64,000 bases of DNA, taken from the NCBI GenBank assembly GCA_005406025.1, contig BGZK01001285.1, positions 111,751 through 175,750 of the forward strand, read 5' to 3'. The position numbers were made by a program, and so were the translations under genes. This document shows, piece by piece, positions 44,816 to 56,574 of the stretch (the stretch's first letter is position 1; each line of letters opens with the position of its first letter). Source of the DNA: Eumeta japonica (taxonomy: Eukaryota > Arthropoda > Insecta > Lepidoptera > Psychidae). Under the pieces are notes generated by a model. It did not search any database and was not told the origin of the DNA. It saw nothing but the letters and a program-made list of their open reading frames with translations.

Positions 44816-46354
44816 TGCATTGTTTTTCTCTCCTGTGACCAGAAGGAGGTAAAAAATGCGTAACGCGCACCCATGCTCCCGTGCGCGCGGGTAGTGTGGG
44901 GCTGAAATCCACTAAAAACGTACCCCTGACGATAAAATTGTTGGATTGGCGATGCTGTTAGCTTCATTCTATTCAGCTTCACCGTTCGTGGCCGGACAAC
45001 ACACGGAGGTGCTGACGGCGCGTGACTTGCTATATGGGAGATTCCTTAAGGGAATCTCCTAGGTGTAGGAAGTCACTGGGGTACCAACGCAGTTTGGGCC
45101 CAATTTTTATGATCAGGTGCGGGAGCGTCCCGGTACCTAAGAGTATATAATCTATTTAGCTAGATTTAAATAGATTGAGGGGCCTATGGAGACTACACCT
45201 ACAGACTAAACATTAAATTTTGTTTGTTAATTTTGTTGAGCCTTTTGATCTCAACTGTGAGGGCGTCGAGCGGATCTGTAAGGGCATTCCGTGGCCTACG
45301 GATCAGGTGATAAGGGGGCGGCGCCTCATAGGAGACAGCTACCGAGAAAAGCGGATTAGGATGTATTTCTGCTATGGAGAAGAAACGCTTGAATGCGTCC
45401 TTCACGTATTTTGAAATGGGAGTTCTAAGTCCCCGTGAAGGACTTAATTTTTAACACACTAATGGGCGTTTGTGACTGTTCTAAAGAATTTGTTCTACAG
45501 AACTTGAAGCTTATGTAGTATAGATGGAGCGGCGTGATCAAAGAGAGGAAATGCGTATGTTAACACCGTCCTTGTGCGCATTGACTATAGAGTACGCTTA
45601 TTGCGTAAAGAGAGTTTGATTTTTCTACCTAACACGCCGTTAAGACGTGCTTGATAGAAGATTGCTTTTTTTCTAACACGCTTTATATGCTCCCTAAAGT
45701 GGAGGTTCATATCGAGCGTGATAGTTAGGTATTTGTAGGAGTATTGCCATGACATGTGTGCATTGCGATTTCAAAGGGAGGGAGTACCTTGAGGAACTAG
45801 ACGTACGCTTTTACCTTTTCTTCTTTTGAAGTAAGTGGCGGCTGACTTGTCTGGATTCACCTCAATCCTCCAGGTAAGAAACCATTGAGCCAGCTCATTG
45901 ATGGCCTTCGGAGGTAAAGGCGTATACTTTTGGCCGTTTTTCCTCACAAATACATTGCAGTATCGTCTGAAAATAATGCTAGTTGGATGCCTGATGCCGA
46001 TCGCGGTAAATCACTAATGTATGTGAAGTACAGAAGGGGAGAGCGTGTGGAGCCTTGAGGTACTCCTGCTCTTAGGAGTCTTCTCGAAGAGTGGGTGTTT
46101 TCATGTTTGAACATGAAATGTTTGTTGGTGATGTAGTTGCGTATTATGAGAATTAGACGATCTGTAACTTAACAAGAGGTGAAGTCTATAGATAAAGCCT
46201 GCGTGCCATACTTTATCGAAGGCCTTGGCAACATCGAAAAAGATCGCTACGGTCTTTTTCCTGGTCTTGGGACCCTCCGTGGTGTATTCGACTAAGCGGA
46301 GAGCTTGCTGTGGGCATGAGTGATTTGGATGAAATCCGAATTTTTCGTCTAATT
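44816..46354 (-). mobile_element. Jockey retrotransposon copy B, 5'-truncated, inside LTR copy B
   Basis: Same family as 18833-22237. RT on the minus strand: 'EKFGFHPNHSCPQQALRLVE', motif A 'AIFFDVAKAFDKVWHAGFIY' (about 46245-46190), 'RAGVPQGSTRSPLLY' (about 46080) and tail 'VKDAFKRFFSIAEIH' (about 45400-45355), followed by the shared 3' UTR. Everything upstream of the RT palm is missing. The 3' junction with the LTR is at the same place as in copy A; the 5' junction (46354/46355) differs, lying directly after the LTR word TTGCAGCGG. Several stops and frameshifts. Confidence 0.85.
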
Positions 46355-46829
46355 CCGCTGCAACTTATAGATGGCACAATGCGTGCACATATGAGCTGCA
46401 TACGTTTTAATCGAAGGTTATGCATGAACTCACGCACGAGAGCCACATGAGCTCGGTACACTGATTCGCGGTCGTACCGTAACTACCGCTGCGGTTCTCG
46501 GTCTCTGGTCCCTCCCATCAAGGCAGAATTTTATATGCAACTCATATGCGCATCAAAATGATTTTGTATTTATGCCAAAACACAACAAACATAATTAAAA
46601 TAAGCGAAACAAGAAATACTCTAAAAACAATAAATATACACAAAGGCAAAATAGATAAAATGAATAATTCCTTTCAACTAATCCCTACCCGGGTAATAAA
46701 AATACAACTATTCAAATTATTTAATAAACGCACAACACAATAAAAAAATAAAAGAATTCTTAACCTAGTCCGTTTTGTACAACAAAATAATACATTTACT
46801 TACAAATTATCGCAAAGAGCGCGGTAACA
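46355..46829 (-). mobile_element. BEL-type LTR copy B, upstream part (U3)
   Basis: Starts TGTTACCGCGC at 46829 on the minus strand and contains 'TATTACCCGGGTAGGGA', shared exactly with copy C, and 'TATAAGTTGCAGCGG', shared with copy A. The 5 bp flanking the two LTR ends (ACTGA at 46830-46834, TCTAA at 44615-44619) do not match, unlike copy A. Confidence 0.82.
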
Positions 46830-46834
46830 ACTGA

Positions 46835-48860
46835 TGTGTTAATTTTCATTGTTTTATCAATGATTAGTTGTTCTCACGTCTATGTCAAGGTGGGCAGAAA
46901 TTTTTTTTCTTTTCATTTTTATTATAGCCATCTCTCTTTCATCCCTGATCACAATATTAACATGTTTTATTTGTTTTTGGTTCAGTTGTAATAACTGTCG
47001 GAATGGCAGATAAACTAGTTGTACTTCATTCGCCCGTAAAAGTTACACATACTCTTAACATTTCATTATTAGGATATTATAAAGAAAATTCGTCGCCACC
47101 TTTTTTGTATATTTAAGTAACACATTTAAGTCATACAGAGCCGATTAAACTGTTCAATATCGCGATAAATCACAATTCATGTTTCCAATTATGCTGCGGT
47201 CGCCGTGCGCGGGCGCGCCCGATTGTAATCTTGATGGATGCGAGCGACTGCATCGATCACCTACGAATTAACTGAACCGGTTATCACTGCGCTAATTGTC
47301 CGTCGAGCGCGAACCAGCCACATCTGTTGATCCTGGCTCATCTGTTCACTAGGTTGCTAATACTATTTTAGATTAATTGTAAACAAGCATACGTATTCTA
47401 TTGGGATAGTATTATAATATGTAAAATAATCAGTTATTGTCATTATTTAGAACGTTTTAAAATCGTCGTAGTTTCAAACTTAAAACATATCTTACCTATT
47501 ATTACACTCAATTAAAATATAGAAGACAGTTATATGCATTTTTCTGTTCGAACATTAATGTTTCTCTGTGAAAATACGTTTCTACGATTTTATTACTTAA
47601 TGTTGAACAACCCGTGAACAAACAATTATTATCTACATCTGATAAATTTCGTCAAACGATAAATGATTGGTAACATATTTTAAATATATATATATTTAAT
47701 ATATATAAATATGTATATATTTATTATGTATGAGTTAATAATTAGTCTCATATTTATAATATCAGATGTCAAAAAAATATCCTTGAAAAAATCTAGTATT
47801 ACCTTTTAAGTTTCTGCAACTAAAATGTCAAAATGGAAGCGTTATGGTGTAACTACGGCTTTATTCCTCTGACTCACCAAGGACTTTTTTCAGTGACCGA
47901 ACTATTACTGAAGACTTTCAAACTGACAGTGTTACAGAATGCCCACACCAGTCTTTGGTGTAATAATTTCAATTACAGAGAAAACAATTCACGTATTTTG
48001 AGAGCCAATGTTTATGTGGCAGAGCCCTGCTGTGGCGAACCTTGCTGCAGCACGTAAAAAATGGTCCGGCTGAAGCGATGAGATGCCCAGACTCATACTT
48101 ACGAACGTGAAGTAGCAGCGAAAAATGTATCTCATTTTCAATTCATCTCCAACTCCTAAAACGGAAATATTAATAGCCGGTTCGGCTATTTCAGACATTA
48201 TGTCGTTCTCATCTACTATAGGTCTTTGTAACTCGTACTTTCTGTTGCATACTTTTGTATAAAAGCTTTTTTTTTATTCTAACTTATTTTTTTGTAATTC
48301 AAAAATACGTAATATGTCGCGGCGACAGCAAATATTTTATCTATACAATGAACCGGTATGATAAAATCGTGTTTCTATTATTTAATGAAATTTTGTTAAA
48401 TTTCATTGTCTGAGAATAAAGAACGAACAGAAGCGTTATTACGCAACTTCAATTTAAATGAACCTCTCACGTTGCCTTATAACGATAACAGCCGGCCGTT
48501 ATACTGAGCCCGCCTCTGGATAATCACATCCCCTCGCAGCGGGGCGCGCGCAGGGGAGACTCGTGTAGATTGATCCTTCGTGTAATATAAATTCTCGAAA
48601 GTTTTGTATGTTACGCCTTCTTCGCACTTTGATCTACGCAAGAGAGACCTAATTCATTACCACGTAACTATCTATGTTTTGGAATTTATTCCAGTCTTTA
48701 TGTGAAATTTTAATCTACCTCAAACAACCGCAAATACCGGCCGGCCATTATGTTCGCTTCCATTTGGATAATTAATGTACTTCCCGATCCAAAGCGCGAA
48801 AGGCTATCCGTAGATAGACGTTCTCGGTCTTGTATCAGGCGTAATCGTTCCGCTGGCGAG
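46835..48860. other. AT-rich with GC pockets (47190-47340, 48480-48560, 48735-48850)
   Basis: GC-richer, complex pockets are separated by AT-rich DNA, including TA-rich sequence at 47685-47730. They may be regulatory. No coding exon is supported. Confidence 0.25.
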
Positions 48861-48879
48861 GCAAGCTATCCTTCGCTCA

Positions 48880-49125
48880 ATCTTTTTACTTCAAATCGAA
48901 GAGCATGAACTTTAAAACCGCCACGCCGACAGGAACAGGTTGAAGCTGCTCACGGACATTGTCACCGATGCGATGACAACTTCCGAGATCACTCGGTCTC
49001 CGAAGTATGGAGAGTGTGCTGCGAATCGTTAAAGAGTAAAGAATTCATCGGTCGATTCGCTCGTGATCCAACCCAGTGACTTCCGGTTCAAATGCGACGC
49101 ACTTAACCGCGGGACCACCGCCGCT
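48880..49125 (-). repeat. tRNA-derived SINE-like sequence
   Basis: On the minus strand the 5' end carries an A-box-like 'TGGTCCCGCGGTTAAG' (about 49118-49102) and, about 40 nt on, a B-box-like 'GGGTTGGATCACG' (about 49073-49061). A GC-moderate body continues toward 48880. It does not fold as a normal tRNA and no anticodon loop can be assigned. SINE head is the best guess. Confidence 0.35.
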
Positions 49126-49480
49126 CATTCACCACCGACTATCCCTCTACCACAGTTTATATACTCGCGTTGTCCTAAGTCCGGACGGGCGTTGAAAAAG
49201 TACGTACATTCAGTCGATAAGACGTAATTTTAGCGTGCCTCCGACGACGGCTAATACCGCTAATACCGCTAATAGCCGGTCGGTAGTGTTTGCCTCGGCC
49301 TCGATAATTACACTCCCTCCAGAGGCGGCGCTCAGGAGGCGAGAGGGCACCGGGGTGCGGATTGGCCTCCCGTTTACTGAATGTCCTCGCCAATTTGACG
49401 CTATTACCGGTTCCGCCCGCCTTGATAGTTGCCCTGTTATTTATGATAGCGTACATTGTTCCCGGCCTCCATAAATTGCG
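49126..49480. other. GC-rich segment with 9-bp tandem repeat
   Basis: Contains (GCTAATACC) about three times at 49248-49277. Both strands have open frames (49235-49474 plus; 49175-49573 minus) because of GC content; neither has a recognisable domain. Confidence 0.35.
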
Positions 49481-49694
49481 CCGCGAGATATTTCCTAAAC
49501 AATACAACGTTTCTTTGTAGTGTCCACTCTTAACAATAGAGATTGGGCTTTTGTTACGTTTAGTTAAAATCAAAAAAATGGGCTCATCGCTGTAGGCATT
49601 ATGTCGATATATTTTTGTATACAGGTATTTTTTGAGTTATTAAAATTAAAAAATTTCACTTCCAAGTGTAAAAAATGAAATGACACAATTGTAT

Positions 49695-50065
49695 TTCGTT
49701 ATAAAAATTAGAATTCGCTCACGCCACTATATTTTTGGGAGTTACTCTGGATGACAGGCTTCAATTGAGTTTACATATCAGTAAGTTGCCGAAAAGAGTT
49801 ATCACCGCTGCATGTGATGTAAAAATATGAAATTAAACACATATCCAAACCGCCAGAACGGTCTATTTTAGCTATTTTCATGTCATACGGCAACTCGCTC
49901 TAAGGACATGCTGCAGATATTGATAGAATTTTTGTACTGCAAAAGCGAGCAATTCGGGCTATTTACATGCTGACCTAGAGGATCTCTTAGGCTTGAGTTT
50001 AAGAAAATTGACATCTTAACTCTGCCATCTCAATTTACATATCAATGTTCAATAAGTGATATAAA
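49695..50065 (+). pseudogene. Non-LTR reverse transcriptase C-terminal fragment
   Basis: Translation gives 'IFLGVTLDDRLQLSLHISKL', 'QTARTVYFSYFHVI', 'ADIDRIFVLQKRAIRAIYML' and, after a frameshift, 'FKKIDILTLPSQF'. This order is the RT tail of a jockey-superfamily LINE, distinct from the jockey at 18833-22237. Both ends are missing. Confidence 0.8.
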
Positions 50066-50069
50066 TAAT

Positions 50070-51490
50070 GTTTATTTTGCGATGTTATTTTATTTATATA
50101 TGAAAATGTAATTCTTAAAATATTATAACGTATTTCAAGTATTATTCATAACCGATGAAATAAACATATGTTTGAATTTTATTTTTTGTTCTTTTTAACG
50201 TAAGTAATACAAGTGTTTATTTCAGTATTAATTGAGTATAAAAAAAACATTTTTTACTTAAATGATACATAAAACATATAAGACTAATTCAAATATTGTT
50301 CATTTTTGTTGTATTTTTTAATAATGCTTAATATATGTTCATTTTGTAAAGATATAAAAATAAAAGTGTTACATATTGCATTATTATGATTTTAATAAAA
50401 AATGCAACAAGTGTTAGAATGTTGAAAAATGTTTTTCAATCCTTCAATGTTTACATAACTTTAACGATTTTTTGTGCTTTTGGCAATATACAGTCAGTAC
50501 TTTAAGGAACCAAAAATAGTAACAATATTTTTATCCGTTTTTCAACGACAGTTTCATGATTATTTTGGTGCGACAAATAATTAAAATTTTTATTTTATTA
50601 TTTTGTATAATTTTGCTTGACACTATAATTTAACTTTTTATTAGGTTTTTTTTGGTTAAGTGTGTATCTCTCCTCCTTCCACAATCTTTTTATTTCAGAT
50701 TATTACGTTTGAGCTTCCTTATTTTTGATAGACTATAGAAGATCTATATTATTCTGAGTTTAAATCTTAAATTTATTTTCTAGAAGTTCCAATCTATAGC
50801 TATTTCCATTTTCACCTTTCAATGATAAATAGTCTCTCAGGCGCACAGACATTGACGTGAAAATAAGAAAGTAATTAGTGTGTATTTAAACGAATTCGAT
50901 ATAAAACGCTGAAGACGTATATTCAATTTCTTTTATCTTTTATTGGCGTCAATTTTCTAATTCATATAAAGGGACTTAAGCGAATCCTTGATGTTTAAAA
51001 GCTTTTGATGGAGCTCAGAAATTTTAAAGTTTCTAATATATTTAATATGTTAGATTTGATTAAAACTTTCAGTAGAAGTTTCCTTCGCGACAGATGAAGC
51101 TGAATTATTTTAATTCTATTAACACAAGAGAGGTGTTAATCATTCCAAAAAAATATATTAGTTTAGGTAATATTTGATTGAAATAAAACGTTATTAAACA
51201 TCGATCACAAGAATATTTGTCTTTTTTATGCCTTTACTTATTATCCATTATCTTTATAGACATCGGTATATGTTACAGTGATAAGCTTGGAAGAAGTACA
51301 ACAAATCGATACAGTATCATTTTCAGTTACGTATTTACGATCTCAAAATGGATATGTTCCTAACCAACTAAATATTTACTTGCATAAAAAAATACAATTT
51401 GTTAAATAAATAAAGAACAAAGTAATGTAAAATTAGGACATTTGGCCAGCTTTTATTATATTGTGTAACATTCACAATATAATTATATAC
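50070..51490. other. AT-rich, nothing recognised
   Basis: No feature supported. Confidence 0.35.
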
Positions 51491-51494
51491 AAAA

Positions 51495-51775
51495 AGTAAC
51501 ATGCTAACCGCACGAGCACTCAAGCTCCTTCGGCGTATCCCACAGTCATTCTCGCCCGAACAGAGTTGGCTATAGCTTTGGGTAAATTCCGGCTAATCGT
51601 TTACGGTGCGGCTATCGCGCTCGCGGGCCCGATCTTATCGCACTTGATTATAACACTTTAAGCCTGAATTACGGTAGCATTCGTTCGGCTGTGGCGAGGT
51701 TCTTTCGGAAACATGGTTCCGCATTAGGTTTCGAAAGTCGTATTTGCAGGCCAGATCGAATCAGACAGACAGATT
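51495..51775. promoter_or_regulatory. GC-rich complex segment
   Basis: CpG-containing sequence with clear edges against AT-rich flanks; a candidate conserved regulatory element. No coding frame. Confidence 0.22.
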
Positions 51776-51779
51776 GTCA

Positions 51780-53630
51780 TAATACATAGCGGCTATAATA
51801 TGTGTAAAGTTTACTCGAGTGTGAGCCAGTTGCAGTTATTATTGGAGATTTTGTTTTTTTATCATACGAAATAGAAGCTGTGTTACAGTTTGAAACTGTT
51901 AGATTGCAAATAATGAGTTGTAACCATGAGAGGTTAGAGTAAAAGAGATTCAGGAATCAAAGTAGGTTATAGCAATATTCATAATTGAAATTTGTCTGGT
52001 GATACTCGTTATTCGTAATCTAGGTTGTCTTCAGAGAAGCGTATAGAAAAAAAATTGAGTAAGCTGAAGAGATCAGTACCCTTAAACATACCTTAACTCC
52101 GCCAGAGGGAAGTTTCTGAGCCTTGTTTGGCTTTACGATACGACGAACGGCTACAGCTATCAGATTTGCTAAATAAGACCCTACGCAATTGTATGGTTCC
52201 TAATGAGTTAGTATAGTCACACGCTGCCGGAAGGGCTCCATCACGTATACAATGTTGCAGGATAATTTGGTTTATAAACAGGAGATCATCGCGTAGTAGT
52301 AAACGAAACTAGAATAGAAACAGGAATGTGTCGTAGAGAGTTTGTTGTATCGAAATGCATATGTGCAGATGCGGTCCGTGCTTTAACCTCGGACTACCTA
52401 AGGCCTTAATGAAATAATATAGTAACATGTGGCGAGCTGTATAAACATGAACAGATAAAAAATAATTGTAAAAAAGCTATCAACATAGTGATTAATAAAA
52501 GAACACCAAACTGATGTTAAAGCGTGTTAAGCCATCGGCCCCGGATTCTGGTATTAGGTGGAATGGTTGTTAGCAGGATTCAATCTGCGCTAGGCCTTCG
52601 GGGAGGAAAATTTATCCAAATCTTTCATTCTGATAGAAGGTTCGTGGGACGGTTCATTTCAGAAGTTAGATGATTAAATTCTGATACAACTACTAAAATT
52701 CGACACCTAAATTTGTATACATATGAACAATGAAAAGTAAAATAATCTTTTGAGCTAACAGTTGGTCAAAAAATAGATGAAAGTTGAGACATGAACGAGT
52801 ACGACATGTAATGTGTATTTGCAACATATTTGTACAATATTTGTTTAGTTTTATAGTTATTTTTTTTGTATTTCACGAAAAATATTAGCTTTGACTTTGC
52901 AATATTTAATAGGGAAAAAACAAATGTAATACATGAAATAAATGTAAATAATTATCTTAGCTCATGGTAGCTTAGATTCGCTATTGTGTGTATTTGTGTA
53001 TTTACAGGTCGGTATGTAGTACGGCTGTAAAATTCACAAATTTTAAATGTGGTGACTAGAAAAAAGGTCTGATGCATATTCTTATCTAAAGGTATATAAA
53101 GCATACGGTTTTGTTTAAAAAAATAATATTTTTTTTTATCATTTAAGTGTTTGACCCCAGACATCTGTGATGACCGGGACTAAAATGAAGCGAGTCTTAT
53201 AATATTTCTCAATAGCTACATTGTAACTATAATTTATTATATTGTAATACTAATTGCCGGCGGTTTCGTTATTGTTTACTGCCCAATTTTCTGCGCGGGC
53301 GTTAATTAAAAATTAAGCAATGACCTTTTACTTTATGATTTTGTGTTCGTGTTTATCAATTACCGTTTTCCGGTATTTATAAATTTATTTTCTTGCGCAG
53401 AATTGAATTTAATTACATTCTATTCTATGGTTAGAGAGTGAATAAACAAACATAATCTTCAATAACAATATAAACTTAGGTCTATAAATTAGAGTAGACC
53501 ATAAATTTCTACACGGCACGATTTTTACATATCTCTCATGCTTCACTGACATCCATCAATTTTTTTATGCAACCTCGTCGATGTGTGTGCTTAAAATTGA
53601 GTTATTTTTGATATGCTATTAATTTGTCTT
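51780..53630. other. Unassigned
   Basis: Complex blocks at 52080-52260 and 52500-52620 may be decayed repeats; no gene is supported. Confidence 0.25.
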
Positions 53631-53634
53631 GAAA

Positions 53635-54105
53635 AGTATTTTATGTACACCCTTGCCATTACGCACATTTGGTATGTAGATTTGTTTTGTCAGTTTACAT
53701 TGTTTTTCATCTTTTCCAGATGGCCAAATTCCTGCTACACACTATTTTTCACTCTATTCACTACATTTTCTTTCAAACATCACCACTCTTTAATATCACT
53801 GTTTCTTCATATATATTTCACAGACACTTTACATATATTACACAGAGATCGCCTCTCCACCTTATTGGTTTTACTTTAATTTTTCTTCTGTCATACCCAA
53901 CTTTCGTAACCATACCTAAGCATATGAATCAGGATTTTATTATGGATTGCCATACTGATTTGTTGTGAGACGATTTTATTATTAATAATGGCAAGCAAGG
54001 CCACATTCACTTTATTTTTTCCATTCAAATTCCTTTCAATATCTGTATCACGTTTACCGTCATTTGTAAAAAGGCTGCCTACGTATACTTACTCTTTCAA
54101 TTGCT
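53635..54105 (-). pseudogene. LINE reverse-transcriptase C-terminal fragment (copy L4)
   Basis: Minus-strand translation reads 'FTNDGKRDTDIERNLNGKNK', 'VNVALLAIINNKIVSQQISM', 'AIHNKILIHMLRYGYESWV', then after frameshifts 'SDIKEWC' and 'QIYIPNV'. The same LINE family as 750-1140 and 1919-2581. The plus-strand frames here (53613-53968) are shadows of it. Confidence 0.8.
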
Positions 54106-54109
54106 CGAT

Positions 54110-54940
54110 TCTCAGCGAGAACATTTTTATATTTATAATGTAATATACACGTTAGTATTTCAGATAAATATGGTAACAGCAGCAGTAGTTATTTATAAGC
54201 ATTAACAAGAGCGTGTCAATTAATTTTAATTACAATATTAATTTAGACTTATTAATTAATATTATAAGTGTCATTAATAATTATATATATAAAGAAAATG
54301 TTTACGTTAACTTTTTATCTCAAATATAACTTGTATTATAATAAAAATATGTGACATTCGTCTGTCATTTTTATTTCAAATGACATTCAAATTTATTGAT
54401 ATCGGTATCTATCATTCACAAATCACTTAATTCCTGTACTAAGTTTACACCCGATAATGTTAAAAAGTTTCATAGGGATTTGTTGATGTTAGTCGGAAGT
54501 CGAAAGAATTAAGACGTAAAAATATTGTCTTCTAAGAGCTTTTATGGTATGCGATGCGTAAATCGTAAAACTTAGATATGAAAACGATCTAGGGTGATAT
54601 TGTACTTCTTAAACAGCTATTAAGCAAAATATGTGTAACTGTACTTTTATGTATTAAGATTTGTTATATGAAAGCCAAAAAAATGCTTCAAAAATACACA
54701 CACATAGACTTCAGTTTAAGGCCGTTTTGCTACTAAAGTATTAGTTTTTATTAAACTAAATTTAAATATGGCTTAATAAATTTTACCTAAATTTAAATAG
54801 TCTTTACAGAAATCTTTTTAGACTTACAATTGTAAGTTTTATAATTATATGGAATGGATTTCGGGTTCTATTTTAACGTCATTAACTTTTATTTAACCAT
54901 AATAAAAAATCGAATGCGTAAACATGTTTGTAGTGTCACT
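54110..54940. other. AT-rich, nothing recognised
   Basis: No feature supported. Confidence 0.35.
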
Positions 54941-54944
54941 GAGA

Positions 54945-55210
54945 TTGGGATCGGATAAAATAGGAGCGAGACTGTGGTCAGAGTTGGGAGTGGAACAAAA
55001 ATGGAAATCAAAAGATTCATTAACGAGACCGATATGGGTATTGTGAAAGGAATCGAAAGTTAACCGAGAATGAAATCGAGATCGAAATAGAGAGCATGAC
55101 CGACATTAGAACCACGAGTAGACTCTAGACTCTAAACAGGTGTGAAAAACAGTACCATGCTCAGAAAAGTAAGCGGAGCAGGACCGAAAAAGAAAAAAAG
55201 AGTGAGAACG
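54945..55210. repeat. Degenerate purine-rich hexamer array 4 (longest)
   Basis: About 265 bp of loose repeats of GAGATCG, GGATCGG, GAATCGAA, GAAATCGAGATCG type. Sequence units vary but spacing near 6 bp is visible. Confidence 0.6.
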
Positions 55211-55664
55211 GGATAGGGGTCAGAATTGTAAGCAAGTTCAGAAACTAGACTATAACAGCACTTATCAACCGTCGTTGGAACCGTTGATGGAAGGAGTCGT
55301 TCTATGTCTGTGCGCGTGTAGTCGTAAGCAGTCACTAGTGTACTAAATTACAAAGACGATATCCATTAACTGTCCATCAGCCTGTTAAATTGTATCCATA
55401 ATTTTACGTAGGTATAAAATTCCTATGCGAAATGTTCTCTTTTGATTTAATTTATGATTTTGTGTGTCGTCGCAGTACATATTCTTAAAGTAGTCTATGT
55501 AAATTTCAAGTATATTTTATTCTTTAAATTCACTGAAAGTGTTTGCTTTACTCTTTTCAATATCATACATAAAACTGTGATACTTTTTTTTTATTACCTT
55601 TTTAAACTTTTTTTTTAAATTAAGAGTTCTTGTAAATATAGGGCATGTATTTCGAATAAAGGCA

Positions 55665-55712
55665 TTTCTGTATACGTTCTGTATATATCGTTATTTCTGT
55701 ATATATCGTTAA
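55665..55712. repeat. Short tandem repeat (TTCTGTATATATCGTTA-like, about 2.5 units)
   Basis: TTCTGTATACG, then two near-identical copies of a 17-18 bp unit. Confidence 0.75.
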
Positions 55713-55719
55713 TGTTACC

Positions 55720-56090
55720 AGCAATGTTACTAATGACCGCTACAAGTAGAGTTCAGTGTTTTTAGACTTCAGTTATATGATGCTTATTCAGCTATTTGAG
55801 TCACTATCATTGGCACTGCTTTAAATATACTTTACGACATCCACGAGAAATCTACAATTTTCATTCCAAAAACGACACAAATATTTAACATAAATATAAC
55901 TCTCATCTGGACTGGAAACATTCTACTACGCAACAACTACTACAGATAATTGCGAATAAAAATCGAGACATTAAAAGTGTTAAGTGATAAGGTAAAGTGA
56001 TTCACAATTTTGAGAATACACTTATTGAATTTCAATATCAACTTCCCATAGGTAAGCGTGAAAAGCTTGCTGTAATGTAGAACTATGTAA
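55720..56090. other. AT-rich, nothing recognised
   Basis: A donor-like GTAAGC follows 'CCCATAG' at about 56050; isolated and not used as evidence for a gene. Confidence 0.3.
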
Positions 56091-56094
56091 ATTT

Positions 56095-56570
56095 ACACAT
56101 CCACGTTACGTTATGCAAAGCTGTAATAGCAGGGAACTATAACGGATCGAAACGTCGCGAAGCTTTAACACGATGGCGACAAACGAATATTACCTATTCG
56201 ATAGCTTTCACGTCTATGGTGTAATACGTCCTCCATAAAGGCATGCGCTGTATTAATCACGTATACATCTCGAGCGACGTAAACCGTGTAATTACGGCAC
56301 AATCGTAAGACGGGGCACCTGTAACTAATACAGGGCAATCAAAGCCCGCGGGACCCTAAGTGAAGTGAGTAAATTGAGCAACAATTTTCCATTTACCGGC
56401 CGCCGGAGGGCGTGCCGGTGTAATAATGCCGCGGTGAGTATTAAAAGGATTGAGTAATACTCTCGTTGTTTAATAGGCGGCCGGGATAAATATTAAACGG
56501 GGCGATGAACGATTCTGACGAATCGGTGTGACGGCAGGACGTGGCGAGGTCGCTTTAAATCTATATGATG
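56095..56570. promoter_or_regulatory. GC-rich complex segment, candidate regulatory DNA
   Basis: About 475 bp with balanced composition, many CpGs (for example 56395-56440) and no repeat structure, sharply different from its flanks. No frame looks coding. Candidate enhancer or conserved non-coding element by composition only. Confidence 0.28.
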
Positions 56571-56574
56571 AATA

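Noticed and set aside
53613..53968. Plus-strand hydrophobic frames
   Set aside because: Antisense of the LINE fragment L4, whose minus-strand words match the LINE at 750-2581.
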